A DNA stretch of 64,000 nt from Pontibacter aquaedesilientis (GCF_014773225.1 NZ_JACXAJ010000007.1:62001-126000), one strand, 5' to 3'; positions 18,509 to 26,791 are shown, counted from the stretch's first letter. Notes: generated by a model not told the origin, from the sequence alone. Made by a program: numbers and translations.

Positions 18509-20329
18509 GTGCATAACAGAGAAGAAGAATTCAAGCAACGAGCTGCGGACTATGCGGAGCAGGAAAAGCAGGCAGCCGGAAAATCACGTACCGTGTCCTG
18601 GTTACGCGTAGTCGTGTTTGTAGCCGGAGCTGGTGTTGCCTGGTATTTTTTCAACGCCAGCAATATAAGCGGTGGCATTGTCAGCATATTCGGGTTTTAT
18701 ATCCTGTTTTTGCTGGTCATGCGCTGGCACAGCCGACTCGACTACAGGTATAAACAACTACAGTTACTCGGTAAACTTAACCTACAGGAAATTGAGCGCC
18801 TGCATGGGCGGCTGGACCAGTTCGATGGGGGCGTTATGTTTAAAGACGACCACCATGCCTATACCTCTGACCTGGATATTTTTGGCAGCAATTCCCTTTT
18901 TCAACTCATAAACCGCTCTGTGACCAGTATTGGCAAGCTCAGGTTGGCACAGTGGCTCCAACAGGCTGCCCCGTCTACTGAAGTATTGCAGAGGCAGGAC
19001 GCTGTGGCAGAGTTGACGCAACCCAAGCAGCAGGAATGGTTGCAGCAGGCGCTTGTAAAGCCCATGCATTACAAACATGCCGAAAGCCATAGCCAGGAAT
19101 TCTTTAACTGGCTCCGTCAGCAGGCATTTTACAAGCAGAACCCGTTTCTAAAAGTATTGGTTTTTTTGCTGCCTGTCCTCACGCTGGCTGCCATTGCCGC
19201 CTGGCTCTATGGTTACTCCGGTTACATACCAGTGGCATTCTTAGCTGTTCAATATTTGCTGGGACTTAAGTTTCAGAAGGTGCGCGATGAGTACTATGAC
19301 AAGAGCATAGGGATGTACGAGGCGATGCAAAGCTATACCGATCAACTGCGGCACATGGAACAGTATACCTTTACAGCACCACTTCTCGCAGAAATCAGAG
19401 ACAGGTTATACAAAGGAAATACCTCAGCTTCGGAGGCCATCGGCAAAGTAGCCAACATCATCGATTATTTCTCCTGGCGGCTAAGCACCCTGATGAGTTT
19501 TTTCCTGAACACAATCCTGATGTGGGATTTTGTGTGGATCTACCGGCTGGAGTCCTGGAAAGCACAGCATCTAGACCAAGTAGAAAAAGCGTTGGATCTG
19601 TTAGCTGAGTTCGAGGCATTGGCCAGTATGGCTGCTTTCCAATATGCCCATCCGCATTTTGCTATACCTAAGCTGAGCGCAATGCCTTTCGTATTTGATG
19701 CCGAGCAGCTGGCGCATCCGTTGATCTTTACTGTGGATCGCATCGCCAACGACTTCCAGATGCAGGGCGCTGGCAAAACGATCGTGGTGACGGGTTCCAA
19801 CATGTCGGGCAAGACAACCTTCCTGCGTACTGTTGGCATAAACATGGTGTTGGCCTTTATGGGGGCTCCCGTATGCGCACAGCGTATGACGGTGGCTCCT
19901 ATGCAGGTATACACCGCTATGCGCACCGTCGATAACCTGGCTGAAAATACCTCCTCCTTTTATGCCGAACTCAAACGCCTGCGCATCCTGCTCAACATGA
20001 CGGAAGGGGAGGAGCCTGTCTTTTACCTGCTCGATGAGATACTCAAAGGCACCAACTCCCGTGACCGCCACGCCGGAGCCATGGCCTTGATTAGGCAGTT
20101 GCACCGCCGCAATGCCTCTGGCCTGATCTCGACACACGATCTGGAGCTCGGTGCCATGGAGCAGGAGCTGCCGGGTAGTGTAGAGAACTACAGTTTCAAC
20201 AGCACCATCGAAGGCGACAGAATTTTGTTCGACTATACCTTGCAGCGTGGTATTTGCCGCAGTTTTAACGCCAGCAAGCTCATGCAACTGATGGGTATAG
20301 AAATGGAACGGACTGACGCAACCGGATAA
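18509..20329 (+). CDS. Membrane-associated MutS-like ATPase
   Basis: The 606-residue protein ends in a MutS domain V ATPase, with Walker A TGSNMSGKTTFLRT at about 426-440 and Walker B FYLLDEILKGTNSRDR at about 505-520, but has no MutS mismatch-reading domain I. Two pairs of hydrophobic helices, at about residues 30-75 and 205-250, suggest membrane attachment. Such MutS-family ATPases are widespread in Bacteroidota with no proven role; classical mismatch repair is unlikely. The start is GTG after GGAATTAC. It is 30 bp after ridA, with no terminator between. Confidence 0.85.
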   Translation: MHNREEEFKQRAADYAEQEKQAAGKSRTVSWLRVVVFVAGAGVAWYFFNASNISGGIVSIFGFYILFLLVMRWHSRLDYRYKQLQLLGKLNLQEIERLHGRLDQFDGGVMFKDDHHAYTSDLDIFGSNSLFQLINRSVTSIGKLRLAQWLQQAAPSTEVLQRQDAVAELTQPKQQEWLQQALVKPMHYKHAESHSQEFFNWLRQQAFYKQNPFLKVLVFLLPVLTLAAIAAWLYGYSGYIPVAFLAVQYLLGLKFQKVRDEYYDKSIGMYEAMQSYTDQLRHMEQYTFTAPLLAEIRDRLYKGNTSASEAIGKVANIIDYFSWRLSTLMSFFLNTILMWDFVWIYRLESWKAQHLDQVEKALDLLAEFEALASMAAFQYAHPHFAIPKLSAMPFVFDAEQLAHPLIFTVDRIANDFQMQGAGKTIVVTGSNMSGKTTFLRTVGINMVLAFMGAPVCAQRMTVAPMQVYTAMRTVDNLAENTSSFYAELKRLRILLNMTEGEEPVFYLLDEILKGTNSRDRHAGAMALIRQLHRRNASGLISTHDLELGAMEQELPGSVENYSFNSTIEGDRILFDYTLQRGICRSFNASKLMQLMGIEMERTDATG

Positions 20330-20395
20330 ATAGTGTGTACCCGAAGCCTGATTTTACGTTAGCACATTAGATCATTTTATAAAGCATATAAACCG

Positions 20396-20638
20396 ATGAG
20401 AGTAGTAGACGACATAGCCCATCCAGAAATGAAGATCACCTTGCTTTCCTGGAACGGAAAGTACCTGCTGAAATTTGAGAAAGGAGACTTTGAGCAGACC
20501 TACAAGATAAGTGAAATGGAGATCGGCGACGACAAGGCCGCTAAAGCTCTCATTGACGAAGAGTTTTTGTCTGCCGTTACCAACCGCTTCCAGGATATGC
20601 GCGACGCTTTCGTATCGACGGTAAGAAGGAATGGGTAA
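20396..20638 (+). CDS. Small conserved-looking hypothetical protein (80 residues)
   Basis: An acidic protein without membrane or signal segment. Its two-part beta-alpha pattern (MKITLLSWNGKYLLKFEKGD, then EQTYKISEMEIGDD and a helical tail) and sensible codon usage argue that it is real. A strong bidirectional terminator lies just after its stop. I do not recognise a named family. Confidence 0.7.
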   Translation: MRVVDDIAHPEMKITLLSWNGKYLLKFEKGDFEQTYKISEMEIGDDKAAKALIDEEFLSAVTNRFQDMRDAFVSTVRRNG

Positions 20639-20645
20639 GGTGTAG

Positions 20646-20697
20646 GCTTAATAATAGAAAAGGCTCTGAGAAATCAGAGCCTTTTCTATTATTAAGC
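20646..20697. terminator. Very stable bidirectional terminator (24-bp perfect stem, GAAA loop)
   Basis: GCTTAATAATAGAAAAGGCTCTGA pairs perfectly with its inverse complement around a GAAA tetraloop; the stem bases are at 20646-20669 and 20674-20697. It separates the plus-strand small gene from the convergent tsf gene and has T-rich arms in both directions. Confidence 0.93.
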
Positions 20698-20706
20698 TAA
20701 TGGAGA

Positions 20707-21540
20707 TTAGCCGATAGCCACACGCTTGAACTCAGTTACAGTCAGGCCTTTGCTTGTTTTGTCAAGCAGCTGCGTGATAGTAAGCGATGGGTCCTTTACG
20801 AACTCCTGGTTCAATAGTGTATTCTCCTTGTAGAACTTGTTCAGTTTACCTTGAGCGATCTTCTCCAGCATTTGCTCTGGCTTGCCTTCAGCACGCGCCT
20901 GCTCTTTGCCGATCTCGATCTCACGCTCAATGGTAGCCGCGTCAACGCCGTCTTTGTCAAGCGCGATTGGCTTCATGGCAGCGATCTGCATGGCGATGTC
21001 CTTACCAACTTCAGTCACGTCCGTGCCGTTTGTGTTGTTAAGGCCTACCAGTACACCCAGTTTGCCATTAGAGTGGTTGTAAGCTACAACTTTCTCTGCA
21101 GTTACATTCTCGTAAGAAACTACATCGATCTTCTCACCGATCTTACCCATCAGATCCGTAATGTGGTCCTGCAGGGAACGACCGTCAGCCTGTGGTGCTG
21201 CCAACAGCTCTTCTTTAGAAGAAGCGTTGGTAGAAACAGCAGTCTCCAAGATAGTTTTAGCCAAGTTTTTGAAATCATCTACTTTAGATACTGGCTCAGT
21301 TTCGCAAGCCACAGCAACTACTTTACCGTTAGTGCCATCTTCGCTTACCTGCGTCAGAACTAAACCTTCAGAAGTAACATTGTCAGCACGCTTGCTGGCA
21401 ATCTTCTGTCCCTGCTTGCGCAGGATATCTTTTGCAGCTTCGAAGTCACCATTAGCTTCAGTAAGCGCTTTTTTGCAGTCCATCATACCTGCACCAGTTT
21501 CCTGGCGAAGTCTGTTAACGTCTTGTGCTGTAATAGCCAT
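20707..21540 (-). CDS. tsf: Translation elongation factor Ts
   Basis: EF-Ts recycles EF-Tu-GDP to EF-Tu-GTP. The 277-residue protein starts MAITAQDVNRLRQETGAGMMDCKKAL, the family signature, and shows the coiled-coil and core segments (ILRKQGQKIASKRADN). Length matches the family. It lies 221 bp downstream of rpsB, in the standard rpsB-tsf order, but with a stem-loop and its own minus-7 element in the gap. It holds no copy of the iterated GGTATA motif. Confidence 0.98.
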   Translation of the reverse strand: MAITAQDVNRLRQETGAGMMDCKKALTEANGDFEAAKDILRKQGQKIASKRADNVTSEGLVLTQVSEDGTNGKVVAVACETEPVSKVDDFKNLAKTILETAVSTNASSKEELLAAPQADGRSLQDHITDLMGKIGEKIDVVSYENVTAEKVVAYNHSNGKLGVLVGLNNTNGTDVTEVGKDIAMQIAAMKPIALDKDGVDAATIEREIEIGKEQARAEGKPEQMLEKIAQGKLNKFYKENTLLNQEFVKDPSLTITQLLDKTSKGLTVTEFKRVAIG

Positions 21541-21637
21541 CTTTCTATAATTAAGAATTATGAATTAAGAATTACGAATGTTCTTGTTTGGGTTTACCGG
21601 AGAGCTTCACTTTAAACCTCGACTGCTTCCTGACACG

Positions 21638-21678
21638 CAAATTTAAAGTCTTGTGTCCTGCTTCAGATGTCTTGTGTC
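21638..21678 (-). promoter_or_regulatory. Candidate tsf promoter with 21-bp-spaced direct repeat
   Basis: TAAATTTG on the minus strand (21638-21645) fits the minus-7 consensus. Just upstream, GACACAAGAC occurs twice (21648-21657 and 21669-21678) with a 21-bp period, over the minus-33 region, where a regulator could bind on one face of the helix. No TTTG minus-33 is seen at 20 bp. Confidence 0.4.
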
Positions 21679-21696
21679 TCTCCTATGCCCTAAAAC

Positions 21697-21735
21697 AAAC
21701 TGAACATTGAAGCCTGTGAGCCCAATGTTCAGTTT
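21697..21735 (-). terminator. Stem-loop between rpsB and tsf
   Basis: AAACTGAACATTG and CAATGTTCAGTTT form a 13-bp stem with a 13-base loop, followed on the minus strand by TGTTTTAGG. The weak T-run suggests partial rather than complete termination. Confidence 0.6.
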
Positions 21736-21761
21736 ATTTAAAATGCAATATGCATTAGAGA

Positions 21762-22529
21762 TTATTGCTCGTCTGCTTCCTGCTTGGCCTTAATGCCTTC
21801 TTCTTCAGAACGCTTGCGCTCAGTCTCTTCTTTGTCCACTTTACGCTCAGACAGACCTTCTTCAATTGCCTTACCCATGATAGAAACGATCAGGGCGATA
21901 GACTTAGAAGCGTCATCGTTTGCAGGGATTGGGAAGTCAACCAGCTCAGGGTTTGAGTTTGTATCGCAAACTGCGAATACAGGTAGGTTCAACTTGTGTG
22001 CTTCCTTCACAGCGATGTGCTCACGCTTCACGTCAACAATGAAAAGGGCTGCAGGGAGTCTTGAAAGATCAGCGATACCGCCAAGAACACGCTCCAGTTT
22101 CTCACGCTCACGAGAAAGCATCAGACGCTCACGCTTTGCGATAGCTGCATAAGCTGTGTTGTCTTTTACCATCTTGTCGATGGTAGACATTTTCTTAAGT
22201 GACTTACGAACAGTCGCGAAGTTAGTCAGCATACCGCCCAACCAACGATCTGTCACATAAGGCATTTTAAGACGCTTCGCTTCTTCAGTAACGATGTCTT
22301 GTGCCTGCTTTTTGGTAGCTACGAAAAGGATCTTACGACCAGACTTGGCGATGTTCTTGATAGCTGAAGTAGCTTCTTCAAGCGCAACCAAAGTTTTGTT
22401 CAGGTCAATGATGTGGATACCGTTCTTCTCCATGAAGATATACGGAGCCATTTTCGGATCCCACTTGCGGGTAAGGTGACCGAAGTGAACACCTGCCTCA
22501 AGTAATTCTTTATAATTAGTACTTGCCAT
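21762..22529 (-). CDS. rpsB: 30S ribosomal protein S2
   Basis: The 255-residue protein has the S2 signatures [19 protein letters not shown] near the start and [18 protein letters not shown] in the middle, and the conserved [10 protein letters not shown]. The C-terminal tail is acidic and Lys/Glu-rich. The 21-bp gap from rpsI indicates transcription from the rplM promoter. Bacteroidota often carry this rplM-rpsI-rpsB-tsf order. Confidence 0.98.
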   Translation of the reverse strand: MASTNYKELLEAGVHFGHLTRKWDPKMAPYIFMEKNGIHIIDLNKTLVALEEATSAIKNIAKSGRKILFVATKKQAQDIVTEEAKRLKMPYVTDRWLGGMLTNFATVRKSLKKMSTIDKMVKDNTAYAAIAKRERLMLSREREKLERVLGGIADLSRLPAALFIVDVKREHIAVKEAHKLNLPVFAVCDTNSNPELVDFPIPANDDASKSIALIVSIMGKAIEEGLSERKVDKEETERKRSEEEGIKAKQEADEQ

Positions 22530-22550
22530 GTTGTTGATACACCTTTAATA

Positions 22551-22937
22551 TTAACGTTTACTGAACTGGAATGAACGACGCGCTTTGCGCTTACCGAACT
22601 TCTTACGCTCCACCATACGAGGATCTCTGGTTACGAATCCTTCTTTGCGGAGTGCTGATTTAGTCTCGGCGTTTTCTACTACCAGTGCTTTTGCGATAGC
22701 AAGTCTAAGTGCTTCAGCCTGGCCGCTTACACCACCACCTTTTAGATTAGCAGTAACATCGTACTTGCCAATAGCTTCTAAGGTTTGAAACGGCTGATTC
22801 ACAATAGTTTGCAATACTTCGTCAGGGAAGTATGCCTTGATATCTTTACCGTTAATAGTGATATTCCCTTGCCCGGCCGTCATATAGATACGAGCCACCG
22901 AGGTTTTTCTTCTACCAGATGTATTGATAACTTCCAT
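22551..22937 (-). CDS. rpsI: 30S ribosomal protein S9
   Basis: The 128-residue protein begins NTSGRRKTSVARIYMTAG and ends with the basic RKARRSFQFSKR tail that reaches the P-site tRNA. Length is normal. The gap from rplM is 6 bp, so the two are certainly co-transcribed. Confidence 0.98.
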   Translation of the reverse strand: MEVINTSGRRKTSVARIYMTAGQGNITINGKDIKAYFPDEVLQTIVNQPFQTLEAIGKYDVTANLKGGGVSGQAEALRLAIAKALVVENAETKSALRKEGFVTRDPRMVERKKFGKRKARRSFQFSKR

Positions 22938-22943
22938 TAATTA

Positions 22944-23393
22944 TTAGATGTTGAGGGTTAATTCTTTAGGCTGCTGCGCCGCAAACGGGTGCTCGCTTCC
23001 TGTAAAAACATGAAGATTTCTGAACAGCTCGCGACCCAGGCTGTTTTTTGGCAACATGCCACGAACAGCGCGCTCTACAAGCAGCGTTGATGATTTAGCC
23101 TTTAGCTCACGTGGAGAAGTCTTCTTCTGACCACCTGGGTAACCAGTGTGTGTCAGGTAGTACTTCTGATCCCACTTACGGCCAGAGAAACGCACGTTAT
23201 CAGAGTTGATAACAATTACGTTGTCGCCGCAGTCAGCATTTGGCGTGTACGAAGGCTTGTGTTTGCCTTTCAGGATCTTGGCGATTTCAGACGCCACGCG
23301 ACCCAGGTTTCCTTGCCCAGCATCCACAATCACCCAGCCTTTGTTGGCTGTCTTCTTGTTGACATACTGAGTCTTAAAACTTAAATGATTCAT
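22944..23393 (-). CDS. rplM: 50S ribosomal protein L13
   Basis: The 149-residue protein has the L13 segments WVIVDAGQGNLGRVASEIAK and YYLTHTGYPGGQKKTSPREL and the MLPKNSLGRE motif. It is first in the ribosomal operon and has the clearest promoter in the window 66 bp upstream. Confidence 0.98.
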   Translation of the reverse strand: MNHLSFKTQYVNKKTANKGWVIVDAGQGNLGRVASEIAKILKGKHKPSYTPNADCGDNVIVINSDNVRFSGRKWDQKYYLTHTGYPGGQKKTSPRELKAKSSTLLVERAVRGMLPKNSLGRELFRNLHVFTGSEHPFAAQQPKELTLNI

Positions 23394-23459
23394 TTTTGGT
23401 GGTTGTAAGCGATTTATTTAACAATTGACTATTTCTCGACAGTTCTTCGAAAATGGACA

Positions 23460-23490
23460 CAAAGATAGAAGGTATAATTTTGATATGCAA
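23460..23490 (-). promoter_or_regulatory. Promoter of the rplM-rpsI-rpsB operon
   Basis: On the minus strand TTG (23488-23490), a 20-bp spacer and TATCTTTG (23460-23467) match the Bacteroidota consensus TTTG-N20-TAnnTTTG. The spacer contains a TATACC motif copy. Confidence 0.75.
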
Positions 23491-23558
23491 TACTTGTGTT
23501 AGAAATATACTGGAACACAGAGGAATAGTGGAGAAGCTGGGATTTATAGCCAGATAAG

Positions 23559-23608
23559 AAAGGCATTGGCCTGAAGAAACAAGAGGATTCTTCAGGCCGA
23601 TGCCTTTT
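23559..23608 (-). terminator. Terminator after the M56 gene
   Basis: AAAGGCATTGGCCTGAAGAA pairs with TTCTTCAGGCCGATGCCTTT (one mismatch) around a nine-base loop. The minus-strand T-run is short. Confidence 0.75.
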
Positions 23609-23623
23609 AGTTAAGCGACGGTA

Positions 23624-25177
23624 TTATTTTTCAGAAGCTCTGGCCGGTGGCGGGGGAGGTGGCAGACCGGGCAGCTGACCATATTTGGCTTCTGCGGCAG
23701 GTATGCGTGGGTTCCTGTTGTAATCGTATACCTCTGTTTTGCCGGACTTCAGGTATACCACAAACGAAAGCAAATCGTACTCCTTCCTGTTGTTGAACTT
23801 GAAGCCAACGTGCTTCACATTAGGGTTCCTTTTCAGAAAAGCTTTGTGGTCTTCCGGGAGATTGGCTGCATCTTTATAGTAGTCGTCTGTTATCCCTATA
23901 ATGTAGGTATACGCTTCATCAGCATCACCTTTCATAGGCGGAGGTGGAGGAGGTAGCTGCTCTTTGGCAGGTGGCGGCGGAGGCGTGCCTGGTGCTGGGG
24001 CAGGCGGTGGTGGAGGCGTTCCCGGTTTAGGCGGCGCTGGGAATTTCTTTTGGAACTCCTGTACCGGCTTCGAATTTTTGTTCTTTTCAGTGATAATAGA
24101 AACTACGCCTTTGGCGGCCCTGTTCCCGGTTACTTTTTTAGCACCTTCTCCTTTGTAAACATTGATACTGCTAATCGCTTTCGGGTCAAGTTTCTTATGG
24201 GCATTATCGGTGTCCTCTTTCCCGTCGATGTAATAGATAACCGAATCCGGAAGGGCTGTAATTGGCTCGCTCGGTTCCTGCTGCACGGGCAAGGTAATTG
24301 GCTCTGACATTTTGCTGTTTGCAGACAGCATGAGCGTTGGCGCCGCTATCAGCGGTATAAGCACGGCATACCTGGCCATGTGGCTCAGTGAGGTTTTGTT
24401 TTTGTTCATCATGGCAATTCTTCGTTTAAGTGATGGAAAATTAAACTGATTGGCAATCTGAGGTTGTGTGGCGCCTACAACTTTCAGTAAGAGGTATTGG
24501 TAAGATACTCTGTCGACGCCAGCATCTACAACATGCTGGTCGGCTATAAATTCAAGGTTTTCCTTCAAGGACTTTTTCATGAGCCACACACCCGGGTTAA
24601 ACCAGTAAAGCACAGTGCTCAGTTCGGCCAGCAGCACGTCCAGCGTATGCCAGCCGTTCACGTGGATCTGCTCATGCCGTAGTATCGATTCCAGCTCGGG
24701 CGAGCGGTGCTGATCCGGATTCAGGTAGATGGTTTTCCAGAAAGAGAATGCCTCTGCTATACCTTGCACTTTGCGGAAGCCCACGCCCTGGTAGGAAGCA
24801 GGTACCGATGCACGGTGAATGCTATAAAGCGAGACAAACTGCAGCAGCAACCTTATGGTCATAAAGGCACAGCCTACCCAGAACAAGGCGACAGGTATAA
24901 GCCAGTAGTCGAATGCTGTTGCTTGCTCATGTATAGCGTTGGGTGACCAGGCAGACAGCACCACGGCGTAACTTTGCATAACGGCCAGTTCTTCGTGCCT
25001 GCTAAACAGTTCAGAAAGGTCTATCAGCGGGTAGACCGCAGAAAAGACGATGCCGAACACTAGGAAAAGCCGGTTGAGGTGGTAGAAGGTGAGTTTGCGA
25101 AGCACCAGCAGGTAGGCCAGGTAAAACAGCACCAGGGCTACGTTCGCTTTCAGTAGGTATAGGAGCAGGGTCGGCAT
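23624..25177 (-). CDS. BlaR1/MecR1-type M56 metallopeptidase with TonB-plug-like segment
   Basis: The 517-residue membrane protein has four helices in residues 1-120 and at about 265-285, with the zinc protease motif HEQIH at 168-172 between them, as in BlaR1, which cleaves the BlaI repressor on signal. After the last helix, at about residues 310-370, it carries DSVIYYIDGKE, SSINVYKGEG and NRAAKGVVSIIT. These resemble the plug domain of TonB receptors, not a penicillin-binding sensor. A Pro-rich stretch (PPPPPAPAPG type) and a small final domain follow. The blaI-like gene ends 1 bp upstream, so they form one operon. Confidence 0.9.
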   Translation of the reverse strand: MPTLLLYLLKANVALVLFYLAYLLVLRKLTFYHLNRLFLVFGIVFSAVYPLIDLSELFSRHEELAVMQSYAVVLSAWSPNAIHEQATAFDYWLIPVALFWVGCAFMTIRLLLQFVSLYSIHRASVPASYQGVGFRKVQGIAEAFSFWKTIYLNPDQHRSPELESILRHEQIHVNGWHTLDVLLAELSTVLYWFNPGVWLMKKSLKENLEFIADQHVVDAGVDRVSYQYLLLKVVGATQPQIANQFNFPSLKRRIAMMNKNKTSLSHMARYAVLIPLIAAPTLMLSANSKMSEPITLPVQQEPSEPITALPDSVIYYIDGKEDTDNAHKKLDPKAISSINVYKGEGAKKVTGNRAAKGVVSIITEKNKNSKPVQEFQKKFPAPPKPGTPPPPPAPAPGTPPPPPAKEQLPPPPPPMKGDADEAYTYIIGITDDYYKDAANLPEDHKAFLKRNPNVKHVGFKFNNRKEYDLLSFVVYLKSGKTEVYDYNRNPRIPAAEAKYGQLPGLPPPPPPARASEK

Positions 25178-25178
25178 A

Positions 25179-25544
25179 TCATTTCGATTTTTTATTCTCG
25201 ATCATGTCAATAATTTCCTTCAACTCTTCTGCGCTGATCTGTTTTTCCTTCGCAAAAAAAGTTACCAGCTCTTTGTAGGAGTTCTTAAAGTAATCGCCCA
25301 CGAAGCCCTTCATAAAGCGTTTCTTATAGTCTTCTTCTTTGATGAGCGGGGTATAGCGGTAGGTGTTGCCAAACTTCTCGCTCTGCAAAAAGCCTTTCTT
25401 CTCCAGGTTTTTCACCGTGGAGGCCAGGGTGGTATAAGGTGGCTTGGGTTCGTCCAACTTTTCCAGGAACTCCTTTATAAATCCGCCATCCAGCGACCAA
25501 ATCGCCTGCATGGCTTCTTCTTCCTGTTGCGTCAGCTTTTCCAT
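25179..25544 (-). CDS. BlaI/MecI/CopY-family repressor
   Basis: The 121-residue protein has a winged helix at about residues 1-75 (LTQQEEEAMQAIWSLDGGFI, then PPYTTLASTVKNLEKKGFL) and a helical dimer part. It should bind a dyad upstream of its own gene and be inactivated by the M56 protease coded next to it (1-bp gap). A perfect dyad lies 24 bp upstream of the ATG within the promoter. The signal is unknown; beta-lactams are not implied because no beta-lactamase gene is near. Confidence 0.92.
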   Translation of the reverse strand: MEKLTQQEEEAMQAIWSLDGGFIKEFLEKLDEPKPPYTTLASTVKNLEKKGFLQSEKFGNTYRYTPLIKEEDYKKRFMKGFVGDYFKNSYKELVTFFAKEKQISAEELKEIIDMIENKKSK

Positions 25545-25548
25545 AGTG

Positions 25549-25593
25549 TTACGATGTTTTCGTATAATTACGAAACTTTCGTAATAAGGTCAA
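25549..25593 (-). promoter_or_regulatory. blaI-like promoter with repressor dyads
   Basis: A 17-bp perfect dyad, TTACGAAA-C-TTTCGTAA, is at 25568-25584. A second imperfect dyad with two TACGA half-sites is at 25549-25565, its centre 19 bp away. On the minus strand TTG (25591-25593), a 20-bp spacer and TAATTATA (25563-25570) form a promoter, so the perfect dyad fills the spacer and touches the minus-7 box. Confidence 0.75.
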
Positions 25594-25723
25594 GTGTTTG
25601 TGCGGTAATTCTTTAGTTATTTTTATTGGTAAGGTAAAATATGCTGATTAGCTTAACTGAAGGCGGTTTTATCCATAATCAGGAAACATCTGTTTTCTGT
25701 CGGCGTCTTAAGGTATAGCCACC

Positions 25724-25731
25724 TATTTTTG
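25724..25731 (+). promoter_or_regulatory. Candidate minus-7 element just before the oxidoreductase gene
   Basis: TATTTTTG fits TAnnTTTG and lies 13 bp before the ATG at 25745, which would give a leader of under 10 bases. No clear minus-33 box is seen. Confidence 0.4.
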
Positions 25732-25744
25732 TAAATTGACCGAA

Positions 25745-26725
25745 ATGAAAGCCATTATCTTGAAGCAGCCCGGCGGACCAGAGCAACTGGTGCTGGGGGA
25801 ATACGAACAGCCATTGCCTAAACCGTACGAACTGCTGGTGCGCGTGAATGCCACAGCGCTCAATCGTGCCGACACCTTGCAACGGCAAGGCAAGTACCCG
25901 CCCCCGAAGGGTGAAAGTCCGTTACTGGGCCTTGAAATGGCCGGGGAGGTGGTGGAAGCAGGTATAAGCTGTACCCGTTTCAAGAAGGGCGATAAGGTGA
26001 TGGGCTTGTTGCCGGGCGGTGGCTATGCCGAGTACGCCGTGCTGCACGAGGAAATGGCCATGGCTATACCTGACAACCTCAGCATGGAGGAAGCGGCCGC
26101 TATACCTGAGGTCTTTCTGACAGCCTGGCAAGCTTTGGTATGGCTCGGTAAGCTGCAGGCAGGGGAAAGGGTGCTGATTCATGCGGGAGCCAGCGGCGTA
26201 GGCACAGCAGGTATACAGCTGGCACGCGCCTTACAAGCCGAAATACTGGTGACGGCCTCTGAGCAAAAAGTAAAAGCCTGTCTGGAACTGGGTGCTCACA
26301 AAGCGATAAACTATAAAGAAGTGCCTTTTGAGGACGAAGTACTGGCCTACACCAACTCAGAAGGGGTGGATGTGATCGTGGATTTCATAGCCGGGCCATA
26401 CTTTAAACAAAACGTCGAGTGCCTGCGCCTGGACGGCAGAATGATTTTGCTGGCGAGCCTGGGCGGTGGCAAGGTAGAGGACTTCGACTTGCGACAGATC
26501 CTGATCAAACGGCTGCAGGTAATCGGGTCTACACTGCGTTCCCGCACTCGCGATTACCAGATAAAGCTCACCCAGGACATGAGCAACTTCGCTCTGCCTC
26601 TGTTTGAGAACGGTTCAATTAAACCTGTAGTAGATTCTGTGTTCGACTGGAAAGATGTGGCTGAAGCGCACCGTTACATGGAAGCCAATAAGAACATTGG
26701 CAAGATCGTGCTACGGGTAAGTTAG
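25745..26725 (+). CDS. NAD(P)H-quinone oxidoreductase, zinc-free MDR type (PIG3-like)
   Basis: The 326-residue protein is of the medium-chain dehydrogenase/reductase superfamily, quinone-reductase branch. It has the GroES-like N-terminal domain (NATALNRADTLQRQGKYP, with the RAD motif of PIG3/QOR) and the nucleotide-binding fold from about 140 (ERVLIHAGASGVGTAGIQLA, a glycine-rich AxxGVG loop that prefers NADPH). No zinc-binding Cys/His set is present. It should reduce quinones in detoxification. The ATG at 25745 is preferred over a TTG nine bases earlier because the family starts MKAIIL. A terminator follows. Confidence 0.92.
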   Translation: MKAIILKQPGGPEQLVLGEYEQPLPKPYELLVRVNATALNRADTLQRQGKYPPPKGESPLLGLEMAGEVVEAGISCTRFKKGDKVMGLLPGGGYAEYAVLHEEMAMAIPDNLSMEEAAAIPEVFLTAWQALVWLGKLQAGERVLIHAGASGVGTAGIQLARALQAEILVTASEQKVKACLELGAHKAINYKEVPFEDEVLAYTNSEGVDVIVDFIAGPYFKQNVECLRLDGRMILLASLGGGKVEDFDLRQILIKRLQVIGSTLRSRTRDYQIKLTQDMSNFALPLFENGSIKPVVDSVFDWKDVAEAHRYMEANKNIGKIVLRVS

Positions 26726-26749
26726 AATGGCTATACCTTATAAAAGAGC

Positions 26750-26787
26750 AAAGGGGACTGATACCGCATCAGTCCCCTTTGTTTTTT
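26750..26787. terminator. Bidirectional terminator, oxidoreductase / rluA-type gene
   Basis: AAAGGGGACTGAT and ATCAGTCCCCTTT form a perfect 13-bp stem around ACCGC, followed by GTTTTTTT. Confidence 0.92.
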
Positions 26788-26791
26788 TCGG

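Noticed and set aside
23624..25544. A beta-lactam resistance locus
   Set aside because: The BlaI/BlaR1-like pair lacks the penicillin-sensing domain, and no beta-lactamase or PBP2a gene is adjacent.
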